DNA of 64,000 bases, taken from assembly GCA_002682825.1 (NCBI GenBank), contig NOKP01000007.1, positions 620,001 to 684,000 of the forward strand. Direction: 5' to 3'. Source of the DNA: Neonectria sp. B-13 (taxonomy: Eukaryota; Ascomycota; Sordariomycetes; Hypocreales; Nectriaceae). A model generated the notes under the pieces. That model worked only from the letters and a program-made list of their open reading frames with translations, did no database searches and had not been told where the DNA came from. Positions 10,857 to 21,970 of the stretch are shown in pieces. The position numbers and the translations under genes were made by a program. Within the stretch, counting starts at the first letter, position 1. Each line of letters opens with the position of its first letter.

Positions 10857-12381
10857 CAGTCACACTACCCCCTGGGCTTTTCGAAATCGCTCCGCTAATA
10901 CTCTTTCGAGCTTTGAAAAAGCATCCCACAAAGCAAGATGAGATCGTCGCAGCAGAAAGCACACACAGCGGCAACCCCCCAATCTGGTACGTGTCAGTCA
11001 GAAAGATAATAAAGGTTCTTGAAAACAGGTGATAATATTGAACATTGGGAAGGACTGTTATATTCTCCGAGTAAGGCTAAGCCATGGACATCGGGGTCCT
11101 GGTTTGTCATTTCAAACTTGTGGATCGTCGGTCGCCTCATCCTCATTAACAAGGCGGCAGTACAATTCACAAATGCGGCAGCGTACGATGCGAAAGCTGC
11201 TAGGTGATGTTATGTTTCTGATGGCGAGGTTGATACATCTTCTCTACGCCAGGGCGTATTACTCCGCCATGTGGGAAGCCGGAGCCTGATATCACTATTT
11301 CAAGCGGGCATTGCTATTTCTAGACCGACACAATTGTATTGTCATTGTCATTTCATCCCACATGATTGTCTCCTCCAATTCGACAGGGAAATGCCAAAAC
11401 CAGGCGAACAGCCAAGGCAAAGTGGCAGTAAATGACCTGACCGAAGGCATTACTACAATGCTTACCTCTAAGCCTCGCTGTTTCTGCATACGAAGTGCAA
11501 ATCCGAACGGCATATGCATTTTGGGTAAATCCCGCGCCCGTTGTGCGGGGCAAACGTGTCTTTTTGTAACTGCTTTTGTGATTTGCGCTCACCGAGGAGC
11601 TCAGCTGATGGAAAACCTGTTCTTGCAGGTTGCCTTACCAATCGTCATGGTTGCGATGGCGCTATTGATGCGAGGAGTCCGTCCACCCACGCTCGAGATA
11701 TGACGATTACTCTTCTCCCTTTCCCCTCATTAAGATACGAAAGCAATGGGTGAGATCAAAGTAATTCGACATGATAATGCCTCAGGACTATGGTCTCCAG
11801 TTTTGGTCAATCGCGATTCGTCATCGAGCGCCCTGTTTTCAACAAAAGTTCTAAATTAGATTCTTCAATACAGGGCATACTTCGCACAATGAGGCTGACC
11901 TCAGTATATTAGACCATCGTAGTGTTCGGTTCAATTCAGTCGAAGAGGCTGCCGATACTCACCAAGAGACATCTCCTTGGCCGAAGCTCTCTCATCTCTC
12001 GACTTTACGAAGCACTGCTCTTGGCCAGCTGCTCTATGTAACAATTCCTTTTTTTATGTGCCAGTATGTTGATCAAATTCCATTTACATATGCTTGTCTA
12101 ACACTTTGAAGTCCCAACGGATATGATACTATGCTCGGGAGAAATGGACCCGGCCCAGGCCTTGAACAGCTCGCCGGGCAACACAACGAGGCTCGGATCT
12201 AGCAGCCACTGCAGCCCCAGACAAGAGCGAGCTCATGGTTGGCCGTTCAATCTTGCTGGCCGAAGCCCAACCTGGCTGAAAAGTGCCCTACGAGCCAAAA
12301 GCGATAGTTTCTGCGCACGCAGCAATCACCCAACCCTAAAAGCTCAAGTTAGTTTAGGGATGTCAATCTTGAACGTAAGCT
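10857..12381. other. Intergenic, somewhat AT-rich
   Basis: Several short open frames exist on both strands but none has a good start context, splice-compatible continuation or family resemblance. It presumably contains the promoter of the minus-strand gene ending at 9566. A possible upstream exon of the next plus-strand gene could hide near 12120-12372, where a GTAAGC donor follows an open frame, but I could not join it in frame. Confidence 0.4.
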
Positions 12382-13074
12382 AATCTATCAAAGGTCGAAA
12401 CTCAGGGTTTGCATGCCCTAGGCGATACCTTCGGTACAAAAGAGGATATCTTAAATCCCGTTTCTACTCGCAAGGACGCAAGATCAGGCAGTTCTATCAA
12501 TGTAGGACTTGTGCGACGACAACGGGCTCGTAGCCATGGAACCAGAAGAGCTTGTTCGGAGAAATGCCACTTAACCAGGAGGTATACCAGGACCGCTCCA
12601 AGGAGGACCACCAGACTAGGCTCGGAAGGATTCCAGCAACTCAGTTCCAATGGATTCCAAGAGGCTGGATATTGGACCACAGAACCAGAGAGCCCTGGCC
12701 AAATGGAAAGCCTTCGGATGAAACTAGCCGAGGACTTTGTCATGGAGGCAAAACCTGGCATCCAAGCCAAGGAGCATCCACCTCTACTGGAGGATAAGGA
12801 GGCTATCAACGCGTCTTTGAACGAGATCCAAAGGAAGGTATCTTTGATGGCACTTACTGACCCGGATGAGCCAGGATTCAATGGGGAGCGCAGCAGATCT
12901 ATCGAGCAGAAGTACAGCTCTGGTGAAACTCTCCCAGTGCCGGATGTTGAGTTATCCGATGATAGTGAAGTGGATGATGAAAATTATTGGGAGTGGGATC
13001 AAACCAAGCAGCAATTCCGACACTGGGACGATGACGACGAGGAATGGGTTTATTTTCCCGAAACCTTTGACTGA
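12382..13074 (+). CDS. Uncharacterised acidic, Trp-rich C-terminus protein; start not resolved
   Basis: I do not recognise this protein. The frame is open from a stop at about 12381 to 13074. The last 120 residues look like real protein: a Glu/Lys-rich helical part (LAEDFVMEAKPG, LNEIQRKVSLMAL), then an acidic tail with regularly placed aromatic residues (YWEWDQTKQQF, HWDDDDEEWVYFPETFD). The first in-frame ATG is at 12703 and would give 123 residues. The region before it is basic and reads on without an ATG, so an upstream exon may exist. No partner domain is visible. It could be a gene remnant, although the tail has no internal disruption. Confidence 0.45.
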   Translation, partial: NLSKVETQGLHALGDTFGTKEDILNPVSTRKDARSGSSINVGLVRRQRARSHGTRRACSEKCHLTRRYTRTAPRRTTRLGSEGFQQLSSNGFQEAGYWTTEPESPGQMESLRMKLAEDFVMEAKPGIQAKEHPPLLEDKEAINASLNEIQRKVSLMALTDPDEPGFNGERSRSIEQKYSSGETLPVPDVELSDDSEVDDENYWEWDQTKQQFRHWDDDDEEWVYFPETFD

Positions 13075-14141
13075 GATAACGCATGGCCCATGGCAGCCGC
13101 TGCTATCAAACCCCGGTATGAAACTCCAATTCTTGTACAGTGAACCTGAATTGATGGGAAAAAGGACACTTAATAGCTTGCCAAATCGGTGCTTATTGGA
13201 GACTGCAGAAAGACCGTGACTTGCTTGGACAACCCACCATAGGTGTAAAGACAACCCTATCAATCAGATATTACAATACATTAATGTACCTTAAGCGTGC
13301 CACTCTCAGCTCGATTCCCTTCTGTAATTATCCTTAGACACTGGGACTTGAGACATTAGAACTCCTTGCTGACGTGAAGTAGGTGTCGAAGTAGAAGCGA
13401 GATAACTCAACTCTGGAATATTTTGAAAGAGCATTCTGCTGGCGTGCCCGGCTGACAGATGGGAGCGAACACAGTATAATTGGAGAGGATTTTGAGTTGC
13501 CGCTTAAGATCGACACTGTCTTCGTCTGTGGCGTCAGACAATTCAGAATGTCAGAATACTCCTGGACCTTTCTAGAAGCACCTTGGCTTTATGATGAAGG
13601 CGGAGGGTTCTTGGCAGAAACTGTTCTGACTAGTGGCAAGTGGCATTTAGGTTCGTGAGAAGGGTTGAATCCCAGCGAAGTATGTGTTTGGTCTGATAGA
13701 GAAAGATAATATCCCAGACCGTAAGTTCATCTTCGATTCCTCCAGTGTCTACGAGTCAGGTACGAGTCAGCACATCATAGAAGTTTCTGCAGGTGTGTCC
13801 GCTGTCTAGGGTGTCCACTGTCTTAGGGTGTCCACTGCATTAGGGTGTCCGCTGTCTTAGGGTGTCCGTTGTCTTAGGGTGTCGGCAAGATCTGGTGGTT
13901 TTAAACCAAAGTGAGAAGGTATAAAGGACTCACCATCAGAGGCCGAGAGTTCGGGGTAAAGCCAAGAGACTGGTTTGTGACGAATACAATCAGCTTACTC
14001 GGCATACGGCCTTCTTAAAATACAACTATCTTTCCAGGTTATATACCAGACGTAGTTAATGAGTGGGTGTATATGATGTTCTTCTTCATCTTTGCGGACA
14101 GCATTTCAATTTTCTTTTTGGCAAGACACAGCCCTTTTACT
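13075..14141. other. Intergenic stretch carrying a minisatellite
   Basis: No gene recognised. It contains the 17-bp tandem repeat listed separately and a short direct repeat (acgagtcag twice) at about 13750-13770. Its right end includes the probable 3' UTR of the F-box-like gene. Confidence 0.4.
13795..13886. repeat. 17-bp minisatellite, about 5.5 copies
   Basis: Head-to-tail units of GTGTCCRCTGTCTTAGG, the first 16 bp and the rest 17 bp, with single-base variants (ACTG/GCTG/GTTG and TCTT/CATT). The array ends in a partial unit GTGTCGGC. Each junction creates TTAGGGTG, which contains the fungal telomere hexamer TTAGGG, though the period of 17 argues against a telomeric origin. Confidence 0.85.
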
Positions 14142-15628
14142 TCAACCTATGCAAGCACATTTCAATATATCGGAGGCTTTCCAACACGGCACCATCTTAG
14201 AAGACAGCGAAGGGTACGATTGAAATCCTTGACCATGGCAGATACGCTCATTCCTCGTATCGTCCATGTTCAAGCCCCATCCTACCAAGCCACCAAGAGG
14301 TCCAGCGCCGCACGACTCGCGATAGTCATCAACTGTTGGAAGCCGACGTAAACTTTGTCCATCGTCATCATTTGGTGTAAACCAAGGGCCATGGCGATCA
14401 TCGTCAAACAAGGCCCACGCACGCTGTCGGTAAAGACGTATAAAGCCATTGCATTGCCGGGCGATTCGCCGCCATCGGCTTGGAGCACTTATGGGGAGGT
14501 TAACGTTGGTGACATCGGTGATGGGAGGACTGAGTAAAATCTCCCCGTGGAGGGCGACTATGAACCGTTGGAATTCGAACTTGCTTGATGTCGGTGTGCT
14601 TGTGAGAAGATCAAAGCCGCCGTTGCCATTAGGGATACAACAGGATCGCTCCAGCCTGTGCCACCTAGGCGATATAGCTCTGGCCACTGCCATTGGGAGT
14701 AGTGGTTATTCAAGAAACAATAATCTGGAAATCTACCCACGCCTTTTGAAGGTGCATTCTCCAAAAAGTAAGAGGAGTCTGTACTTGGGTCAGTGTGCTG
14801 TACTTGATCCGCAATCAAAGCTCCATAAAGGGTGAGAACGTATTCACGAACACAGGGGAGTGACTGAAGCTCGGCTGATTGTGGCTCCCTTCCTTCATAT
14901 TTGAATAAAAGCCTCCAGTCCCAATACCGAAACGGGTCATTCGGATGAAACTGGTATCCTTCATGCTCATCCTCTTTACCACTTTTATAATCGCGGCGGT
15001 CATCGCTCGGGTTCAACTTCCCGCCGATGGGGCCATAGACCTTGCAGAGAAGTTCGAATCGTAAGAAGGCTTTCAGTGTGCGGCGTCGCTCGTCTTTGGT
15101 TAAGTCGTCGAGGTTAAAGCGCTTGACCTCACTGTTTAGCCAGTACTTTTGGGAGGGACGGTCGGAAAATTGATAGTGGGACCATGAGGGGAGGTGAAGG
15201 TAGGCATGGGGCAGCGAAAGGCTCGTTGCTTTGGAGAGGTAATATTCGATATAGAGCCAGAGTTGTGCACAAAGTGAATCGACGGCAACGATGCTAGGGA
15301 AGTCGAACGTTGCTGGCTCGAACGGATCCAATAAATCTTTCGTTCCCCACTTACAAAGGTGCTCATCAACCACGGCCTTCTGCTCCTCTAGGCACATAGT
15401 GTCGCGATCCACGGTTGGGAAAAGGATGACAGCCATCGAGTCCTGGATAAGGTCGGCGTCGAGGTCCTTCCTATAGTAATGACGGGTGATGGGGATTTTG
15501 GATGCGCGACGCTGGCGGAACAGGGTTGGAGAGGCGTGGGTGGTGAACCGAACAGCTTCTTTGAAGCTGTCGGGTGTGCCGATGATTCGGACGCGGAGCT
15601 CTGGGGATAGCTTGTTGAACGGATCCAT
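14142..15628 (-). CDS. F-box-like fungal protein
   Basis: The N-terminus (MDPFNKLSPELRVRIIG, then TTHASPTLFRQRRASK) matches the F-box start common in expanded Fusarium-type families, which present substrates to SCF ubiquitin ligases. Exon 1 (14639-15628) gives 330 residues ending GTGWSDPV. A 59-nt intron (14580-14638, donor GTATCC, acceptor GCAAG) joins it in phase 0 to exon 2 (14142-14579) starting FEFQRFIVALHGEIL, for 475 residues. If the intron is retained, the protein ends after 356 residues with HQASSNSNGS. The middle contains DPFRYWDWRLLFKYEGREP and the C-terminal part RQRAWALFDDDRHGPW. The donor is weak, so the splice model is an inference from frame and composition. This family is fast evolving and often lineage-specific; the target is unknown. 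Confidence 0.68.
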
Positions 15629-16156
15629 TCTTCGGAGATTGGTGTGTCCTCACCACCGAATTCAAGCACTTTGAAGTTTGAGTGGTTTTGAGTGGTGCAG
15701 TTATAGAACGACCAGGTTGGGTAACCAGCGATTGCACCATGAACGAAGGATTGATGAAAAGAAGGGGAGAAGAGGAGAAGTTAAAAATGAAACAGGTTGG
15801 TAAGTATATTTCGGAGACAGGAAATGTAGGGTTTACGTTTTCGTGTCTACTGCGTAGAAGAACCGAGTTTACTTTGGGTTCAGCTATGCTTGACTTACCT
15901 CAGTAATACTACCTACCCGCCGAGGTATGACGGACATGTTCATTGTGACAGGCGTGGACACCCAATACGATAAACATTGAGCTTGTAACGTCTCTTTGCA
16001 TTTAATTAGTCGATGAATTAGCCTGGAGTCGACGCGCTGCCTCCAGCCCGCTTTGGCAGTCTCCCAGATGACTATCCTCACAAATTTCCATCGCCTCGCC
16101 TAACGCGCACCTTACAAACAACCACAAAGAAGATGAAATCCAAAGCCTTCTGTTCC
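15629..16156. other. Spacer between F-box-like gene and MsrB gene
   Basis: About 530 nt holding the F-box gene promoter and the MsrB 3' UTR. No other feature seen. Confidence 0.4.
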
Positions 16157-16855
16157 TTACAATTTCTTCTCCGCCGCCTTGTCCTCAGCCGAGAAGTTCA
16201 AGCTGATGCTGTTGACGCAGTGGCGCTCGTTGGTGGGCGTAGAATAACCCTCTCCCTTGAAGACGTGGCCGAGGTGACCGCCGCAGTTTGCGCAGACGAT
16301 CTCTGTGCGCGTCATGCCAAGGGTGCTATCCTCGTGCCGGATGACGGCCCCCGGAATGCTGTCGAAGTAGGCCGGCCAGCCGCACCCGGAGCTAAACTTG
16401 TGGGTGGCCTTGTACAGCGGCGCGTCGCAGCCAGCGCACGTGTAGACGCCGGTGTCCGGGGAGTGCTTGTCGAACTTGCCGGAGCCGGGGGCCTCGGTGC
16501 CCTTCTCTCGCAGGACGCGGAACTGCTCTATGCGACAGTGTTAGTTTAGGACGGCGGTATTCGGATCATGACATTCAGAGATGGGAGTGAAGAGCAACTC
16601 TCAAGTCATAGGCAGTTTGGACATACCCTTATTTAGGATTGCTTGCCATTCGTCGTTGGAGCGCTGGTCGGGATAAGACATGTTGGAGGACTTGGGGGTG
16701 GATTTGCCGAAGAGACCACTGAAAAAGGAAGTGCCGGACATGGATCGAATAGACGTGGGCCGTAGGATAGCAAGATGCGAAGATCGTGGCAGTGCAACAC
16801 GGGTTGAGAAGTTGGAGGTGTAGATGAAGGTTGCTAAGAGTCGTGAAGATCGCAT
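16157..16855 (-). CDS. MXR2: Peptide-methionine (R)-S-oxide reductase (MsrB)
   Basis: Reduces methionine-R-sulfoxide in proteins, repairing oxidative damage. Exons 16627-16855 and 16157-16527 (99-nt intron) give 199 residues. The SelR domain spans about 65-190: zinc ligands C107-x2-C110 and C155-x2-C158, [12 protein letters not shown] with the likely resolving Cys125, and the catalytic Cys180 in [11 protein letters not shown]. The first 40 residues are rich in Arg, Ser and Leu without acidic residues, like a mitochondrial presequence. A second in-frame Met at about residue 39 ([13 protein letters not shown]) could start a cytosolic form. MXR2 is the yeast mitochondrial MsrB; orthology is inferred from the domain. 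Confidence 0.93.
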
Positions 16856-17837
16856 GGACAGCGATGAGAGGACGAGTGGGTGAGTGGGTGAGTGGTGAGT
16901 TGGGGAAGTTGAGAAGTAGAGGAGGTGACGAGCTCTTTCTTATATCTAGATGGACCGGTTCTGTTTTAATTTGGCAGTTCGAGCTTTGATCCTTGTGAAA
17001 GTGATCTGGTGGCGATGCGAGTGTGACAAATCACGCTTGGTTCAATGGGTTATTTGTTTGAGATGGGGAAAATGAGGGGCACAGCGATGTGGAATCTTTT
17101 TGGGTAGAGTCGGTAATCGATATTCAAGGGATTTGAGTTGCATCATCAACTGCGTCTAAAATGCCACAGCCACAATAACCCCAAGACCCGTCAGCCCGTG
17201 GACCCAGTAACTAGCACTAAGCAGTGGCAGAGTGCGCGCTTCTGAGTAATCTTTGGGGGCAAAGCCAATCTCTAATTCAGCCTCGTCGAGTGCGTCTTGA
17301 TTAATTCCATGGCCCGGCTAAGAGACTGGGCTGGATGCTGCAGAGAACAGTCTGGTGTCGTCATTCCTTCATGCTCAGTTGGAGAAGTCATGATGGACGC
17401 CTTCAAGGCACTCAGTCGTCATTGCATCAATGCATGGTTGCTGCCTCAGGAGTCAACCCCACTCCCGTTGCCCGCTGTGGCTGGTGAGGCGACTCGCAAG
17501 ATGCCCACTCAACCACTGCATTGCCCAAAGCATCAGCCTAGAACCGCGAGCGCCCAGCCATAGCGTTTCGGGTTCCACCCTTCCTACTACCTAATTAGCT
17601 TCAGGGCGTAATAATTCCGCTGGGGCCTTTGTTACATGGATAGCACCACCGACCACCTTGGCACCTCCCTACCCGACTCGAGACAACCCTCGACCGTCTA
17701 GGTTGCCACTTTCAACAAAGGCTTGACCCTGAGGAGCCCCCAACTTCGTCCCGCCTCGAATCGCTCGCAAACGAGTCCATCATCCATCTTCCTCCCATAT
17801 CCCCCTCTGCTCCCCTTACAAATCCCCTCCCACCGCC
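16856..17837. promoter_or_regulatory. Divergent promoter region, MsrB and ArfGAP genes
   Basis: A 980-nt intergenic region between diverging genes with no supportable reading frame. The last ~120 nt before the ArfGAP start are pyrimidine-rich, as in a fungal leader. Confidence 0.45.
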
Positions 17838-19703
17838 ATGTCAAGGAGGGCTCCGAACCCCGCCGCTGAGCGGGCGGCGCAAAACACAGCTACCATCAAG
17901 AACCTCCTGAAGCTGGAATCCAACAAGATCTGCGCCGATTGCAAGAGGAACAAGCGTACGTGGCTCTCGTGAAAGCAAGGCTCCAATGCTTCGTGTAACT
18001 ACTCTGCGCAAGGGACTTGGTGCTGACATGTGTTGCGATTCTCTCTAGATCCCCGATGGGCCAGCTGGAACCTCGGTGTCTTTGTCTGCATCCGATGCTC
18101 GGGCATCCACCGCGGCATGGGCACCCATATCAGCCGCGTCAAGTCGGTCGACCTCGACACTTGGACCGACGAACAGCTCCAGAGCATCCTCAGCTGGGGC
18201 AATGCGCGCGCCAACAAGTACTGGGAAGCCAAGCTGGCCGCCGGCCACGCTCCCTCCGAAGGCAAGATCGAGAACTTCATCCGCACAAAGTACGAGCTCA
18301 AGCGATGGACCATGGAGGGCCCCATCCCCGATCCTGCAACCCTCGACGCCGACGGCGATGACGACGTGCCTCTGAGTTTGGTCAAGGAAAAGCAGGTGAT
18401 AGAGCGCAAGGAGTCGCTCCGGAAGGCCTCGCAGGGACACTCGAATGCTTCTCGCACCATTCCGCCCCCCCAGGGCGACCTTATCGGCGGAGATCCCGTG
18501 CCAGTCCGATCGAGCAGCGCCGCGCCTCCCATGGCCAAGGTGGCTCCCAAGGGCGATCCTGCGCCCCCGCGATCCACGAGCACCAAAGATTCCCTGCTTG
18601 GTTTGGACTTCTTTGGCGAGCCCTCGGCTCCTCCGCGGCCAGCAAGCACGACAGGCACCAACACAAGTGCCGGCCAATCTCGTCCCGATCTGAAGCAGTC
18701 GATTCTGTCCCTTTATGCCACTGCTCCTCGACCACAAGCTCCGCCTCAGCAGTCTGCTCAAGGTGCCTTTGGTGGCATGCCCTCCCCGACATATGGCCAC
18801 CAGTCTCAAGGATCTGTTGGCGGCTTCGGTGATGCGTTCGGTAGTCTTAGCATCTCAAACGCCGCTCCTCCCCCCAAGCCGGCTGCCCCGGATCCATTCG
18901 CCAGCTTCGGCACCGGTCGAGTGACGTCTAGCACGTCCAGCAATAGTGCATTTGGTGGACTTGGCGGAGGGAGCTTCTTCGACAACAAGCCCTCCCAGCC
19001 TGCCGCCCCTTCGCACCAGAACCAGCCCTCCAATGTGTCTCTCGGCGGAGGTTTTGGTGGCTTCTCATCTCCCGCCCCCGCGCCGCCGCCGAAGGCAGCC
19101 CAGGCATCTTCCTCTGCTATGGGTGACCTCTTTGATCTCTCTGCCCCTGTGTCCCAGACTTCTCCCCCTCCACCCTCTAACCCAAGCTTCCCCCCGGCTT
19201 CCAGCTCTGTCTTCAACCTCTCGTCTCCTCAACCCCCGCCCGCTGCCCCCATGGCAGCTACTACCACAAGCACTACCGCGACCAGCTCCATGGGCAATTT
19301 CTCCGGCGCAGATGTTTGGGGCGGCAACGAATGGAACACCCCCGCCGCGCCGGCCCCGGCGCCGATTCCTGTGGCGGCTCCTGTCCAGAAGAGCCCCGCT
19401 CTGGTCAAGCCTCCCAGCAACGACTTTGGATGGGGAAACTCTAGTGCTTCTTCTTTCGCCAACACGTCTCCTTCTTTTGCCAACACGTCTTCTTCTTTTG
19501 CCAACACGTCTTCTTCTTTTGCCAACACATCCATCGTTCCCGGTGCGACTGGCGGTTTAAACGTCCAACCAAAGGTGGCGGCGGATGAGGAGTTCGGAGG
19601 GTGGACTAGCAGCACCGGCCCTTCAACCACTGGCGGAACGACCAAAAAGTCTGGTGGAGGCTTTGGTAACGACGAGGACTTGTTTTCCAACGTGTGGGGT
19701 TGA
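17838..19703 (+). CDS. AGE2: ArfGAP of the Age2/SMAP type
   Basis: Stimulates GTP hydrolysis by Arf GTPases at the Golgi and endosomes. Exons 17838-17955 and 18049-19703 (93-nt intron) give 590 residues. The N-terminal ArfGAP domain (about 20-140) has a C4 zinc finger C32-x2-C35-x17-C53-x2-C56, WASWNLGVFVCIRCSGIHR with the arginine finger region, and HISRVKSVDLDTWT. The rest is disordered and rich in Pro, Ser, Ala and Gly, with Gly-Phe patches and a DLFSNVWG end that may bind coat or clathrin adaptors. Four 7-residue repeats containing SFANTS lie at about 507-534. The start caccgccATG is strong. Assignment to Age2 rather than another yeast ArfGAP is by resemblance of the domain to SMAP proteins. 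Confidence 0.87.
19449..19532 (+). repeat. 21-bp in-frame coding repeat, 4 copies
   Basis: Four near-identical 21-bp units encode SSFANTS-type heptapeptides in the ArfGAP tail. Units differ at one to three positions, mostly silent or Ser/Pro. Because the unit is a multiple of three, copy-number change would keep the frame. Confidence 0.9.
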
Positions 19704-20261
19704 GGAGACGCTTGAGCTATCTATATAAGTTTGACGAGGATAGAACGCGGGGGTGCAAAGGGGATATGATATGTTTGAACATAACGAATACGGGCATGTC
19801 AGGGTTGTTTTGCATGTTAGGAGTCCATGTAGATCGTACAAAAGGGGGGGTGGGGGCTTCAAATCTTGAACGTTATACGACTGTAAACGGTGGTGATCTC
19901 CGATAGAGTGTACTCGTAGGATGATAAAAGTATTAGATGATGTGTGTATTTATTTTTTGCAGCCAACGCCAGAACCCAATGCTACAAGCATTCCTCGGTA
20001 CAATATAAATCCAGCAGTGTGATCCTCCAGAGGACACCTGCCTCCAGCACGCCCTCGAGCCTGTGCATTATCATTCCTCCAGCGGTCCACGCCCCTCGTG
20101 CTGGACTTCTGGGGCAGTGTTCCTTCGTCTAACGAGTGCCCTGATTCTCCGATACATTGAAAGCGACTCTATTCCTGTCGCAGGCCCATCACTCCCAGAT
20201 GACTCCATGTTTCATCATGTGTCGAGATATGGAATTCGCGTGTCTGGCGACAACCGGCCGC
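19704..20261. other. Convergent 3' ends of ArfGAP and SFT1 genes
   Basis: About 560 nt between converging stop codons. No frame or RNA gene seen; expected to contain both 3' UTRs. Confidence 0.4.
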
Positions 20262-20643
20262 TCAGAATACCATCTTCAAGCCGTAGTACAGCACCAAGAA
20301 TATCCCAATAACGATGCCTGAGAGCTTCAAGATGGCAACGCGGTTGCCCGAAGCGGCCATGCGAGTCAGGCGGCCGGCGGAGCCCTTGATGCTGGTGGAC
20401 ATGGAGGAGAAGGTATCGGACTGCAGGGAGGAGTTAGCACGATGACGACCGCGCCAGGCGTAAGAGGTACAGTGGGAGAGCGCGACGGGAAGGGGCGCGG
20501 GGACTGACGGTATTGTCGATGACATCCTGGGCGCGGGCATTGTCGTAGATGTCGATGGTGACGCCGCGCAGGGCGGAGACCTTGGCGGAGAGCTCGTCGA
20601 GACGAGCGTTGTTCTGGCGCTCGCGCTCGTAGGCTTCGGACAT
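20262..20643 (-). CDS. SFT1: SNARE protein Sft1 (intra-Golgi)
   Basis: Sft1 is a Qc-type SNARE for retrograde traffic within the Golgi. Exons 20509-20643 and 20262-20420 (88-nt intron, donor GTCAGT) give 97 residues, the same size as the yeast protein. A heptad-patterned SNARE helix (RLDELSAKVSALRGVTIDIYDNARAQDVIDN...FSSMSTSIKGSAGRL) precedes a C-terminal tail anchor (VAILKLSGIVIGIFLVLYYGL) with only a few residues after it, typical of tail-anchored SNAREs. A Bet1 homologue is the main alternative but Bet1 is usually longer at the N-terminus. Confidence 0.88.
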
Positions 20644-21970
20644 GGCGGGCGGTTTACGGCGTCGAGTCTGGAGGGATGAGGGCGTCTTGCGTCGGTGGGA
20701 GTTGGCGTCGCGATCGGTGCAGGAGGAACCAGGGGGCGACGGCGGATCGTCAAATGGCCGGGATAAGTCGATCGGGTTGGGTTCGACGGACGGAGCGTGG
20801 GAGCGTACAAGAGGCAAATGCCCGGAGACGAGGTTTGTGTGTGTTGAAAGGGTGTTCGAGAAGGCGCTCTCACCAAAACGGAACGGACAAGACAAGACAA
20901 GACTACAGGGCGAAACCAAAACCAAAGCGAACCGGCCTCATGACGATTGTTCTCCCGGGCCGCCCACGGAGTCCGCGCGCTGGCATTCTTCCCGCACTGG
21001 CAGGCTGGCAGGCTGGCAGGCCCTTGGAGACACGGTACGTACCCTTCTCGAGGGTCTCGCGCCGGAAGTGCAGTGGGCCACCGCCAAGGACCTGGCACGT
21101 GCACCAGCCACAGCAGAGCGTCCCAACTTGCAAGGAAGCCCAATGGGATCGCTACCGTTAGGGTTCACTGATTCAAGCGCCTGCGAGCCAGTGGTTTCTC
21201 CACTGCAGCAGCAGCATATAATCATCTGCTAGACTTTTAGGTGGAGGACCGACTAATGGATCCCCCGCAGGACGCCAATGGATGGCGCTTCTGGAGCCTA
21301 ATTAACCCGCGGTAGCCAAGCAAGCAAGTAAGTAACTTGCAGCGGGGGAGGAGGCGCCGGTTCACTGGGACTGGGCTGCTTGTCAGGGAGCTGCCGGGGC
21401 CGCCTGGGAGTGAGGTGCTGCGCCACAACCACGAGGCCTGGGGCGGGACTTACGTACCTAAGTATTGCATGGAAGCTTGGCTTGGCTCTCGGTCTGGTCA
21501 CCATCTCGGGTTGCATAGCCTCGTCCCCTCGTTCATCTTTCTCTCCGTTCATCTTCCTGGCTTGTCTCTCAGTCTGTCTCTTTTGCACTGCTCCTGTCCT
21601 TGCTCCTGTCCTCGCTCTTGTTCGTGCTCTTGCTGTTGCTCTTCCTGAAGTCCTCGCCAGTCCACGGTTGGCTCAGTTCCCGACCATCCGAACCCGCGGT
21701 TTACACTGCCTTCACGGCCTACTCGGGCGCATCCTCTTCATCCTCCTCGACTCTGTCGCCTGGTGACGTCCGTGTCGGAGCTTGCGCAACCCCACCCACC
21801 ATCGCCGGCCTCCACCTCACACCCATACCCATACCCGTACCCATACAACACCCATATCCTCGTCCCGTTTACCGTGAGCTTTGCTCCGTCAACAAACGGT
21901 CCGCTGATAACACATCACAACACAACACAACTCCTGCGTGATTTCGTCCTCTCCCTGAAATCTCGACAAG
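20644..21970. promoter_or_regulatory. Divergent region SFT1 / LSB3 with long ATG-free leader
   Basis: From 21473 to 21970, directly before the LSB3 start, there is no ATG on the plus strand, and the sequence becomes pyrimidine-rich with a short CCATAC-type hexamer run at about 21823-21856. This pattern suggests a 5' UTR of up to about 500 nt. A small GCAGGCTG(G) direct repeat lies near 21000. Open frames on either strand here are compositional. Confidence 0.5.

Noticed and set aside
13795..13886. Interstitial telomere array
   Set aside because: TTAGGG occurs once per 17-bp unit only; a true interstitial telomere would be a 6-bp tandem array.
18045..18809. 254-codon frame antisense to the ArfGAP gene
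   Set aside because: Lies wholly opposite the conserved ArfGAP domain and tail; explained by codon bias.
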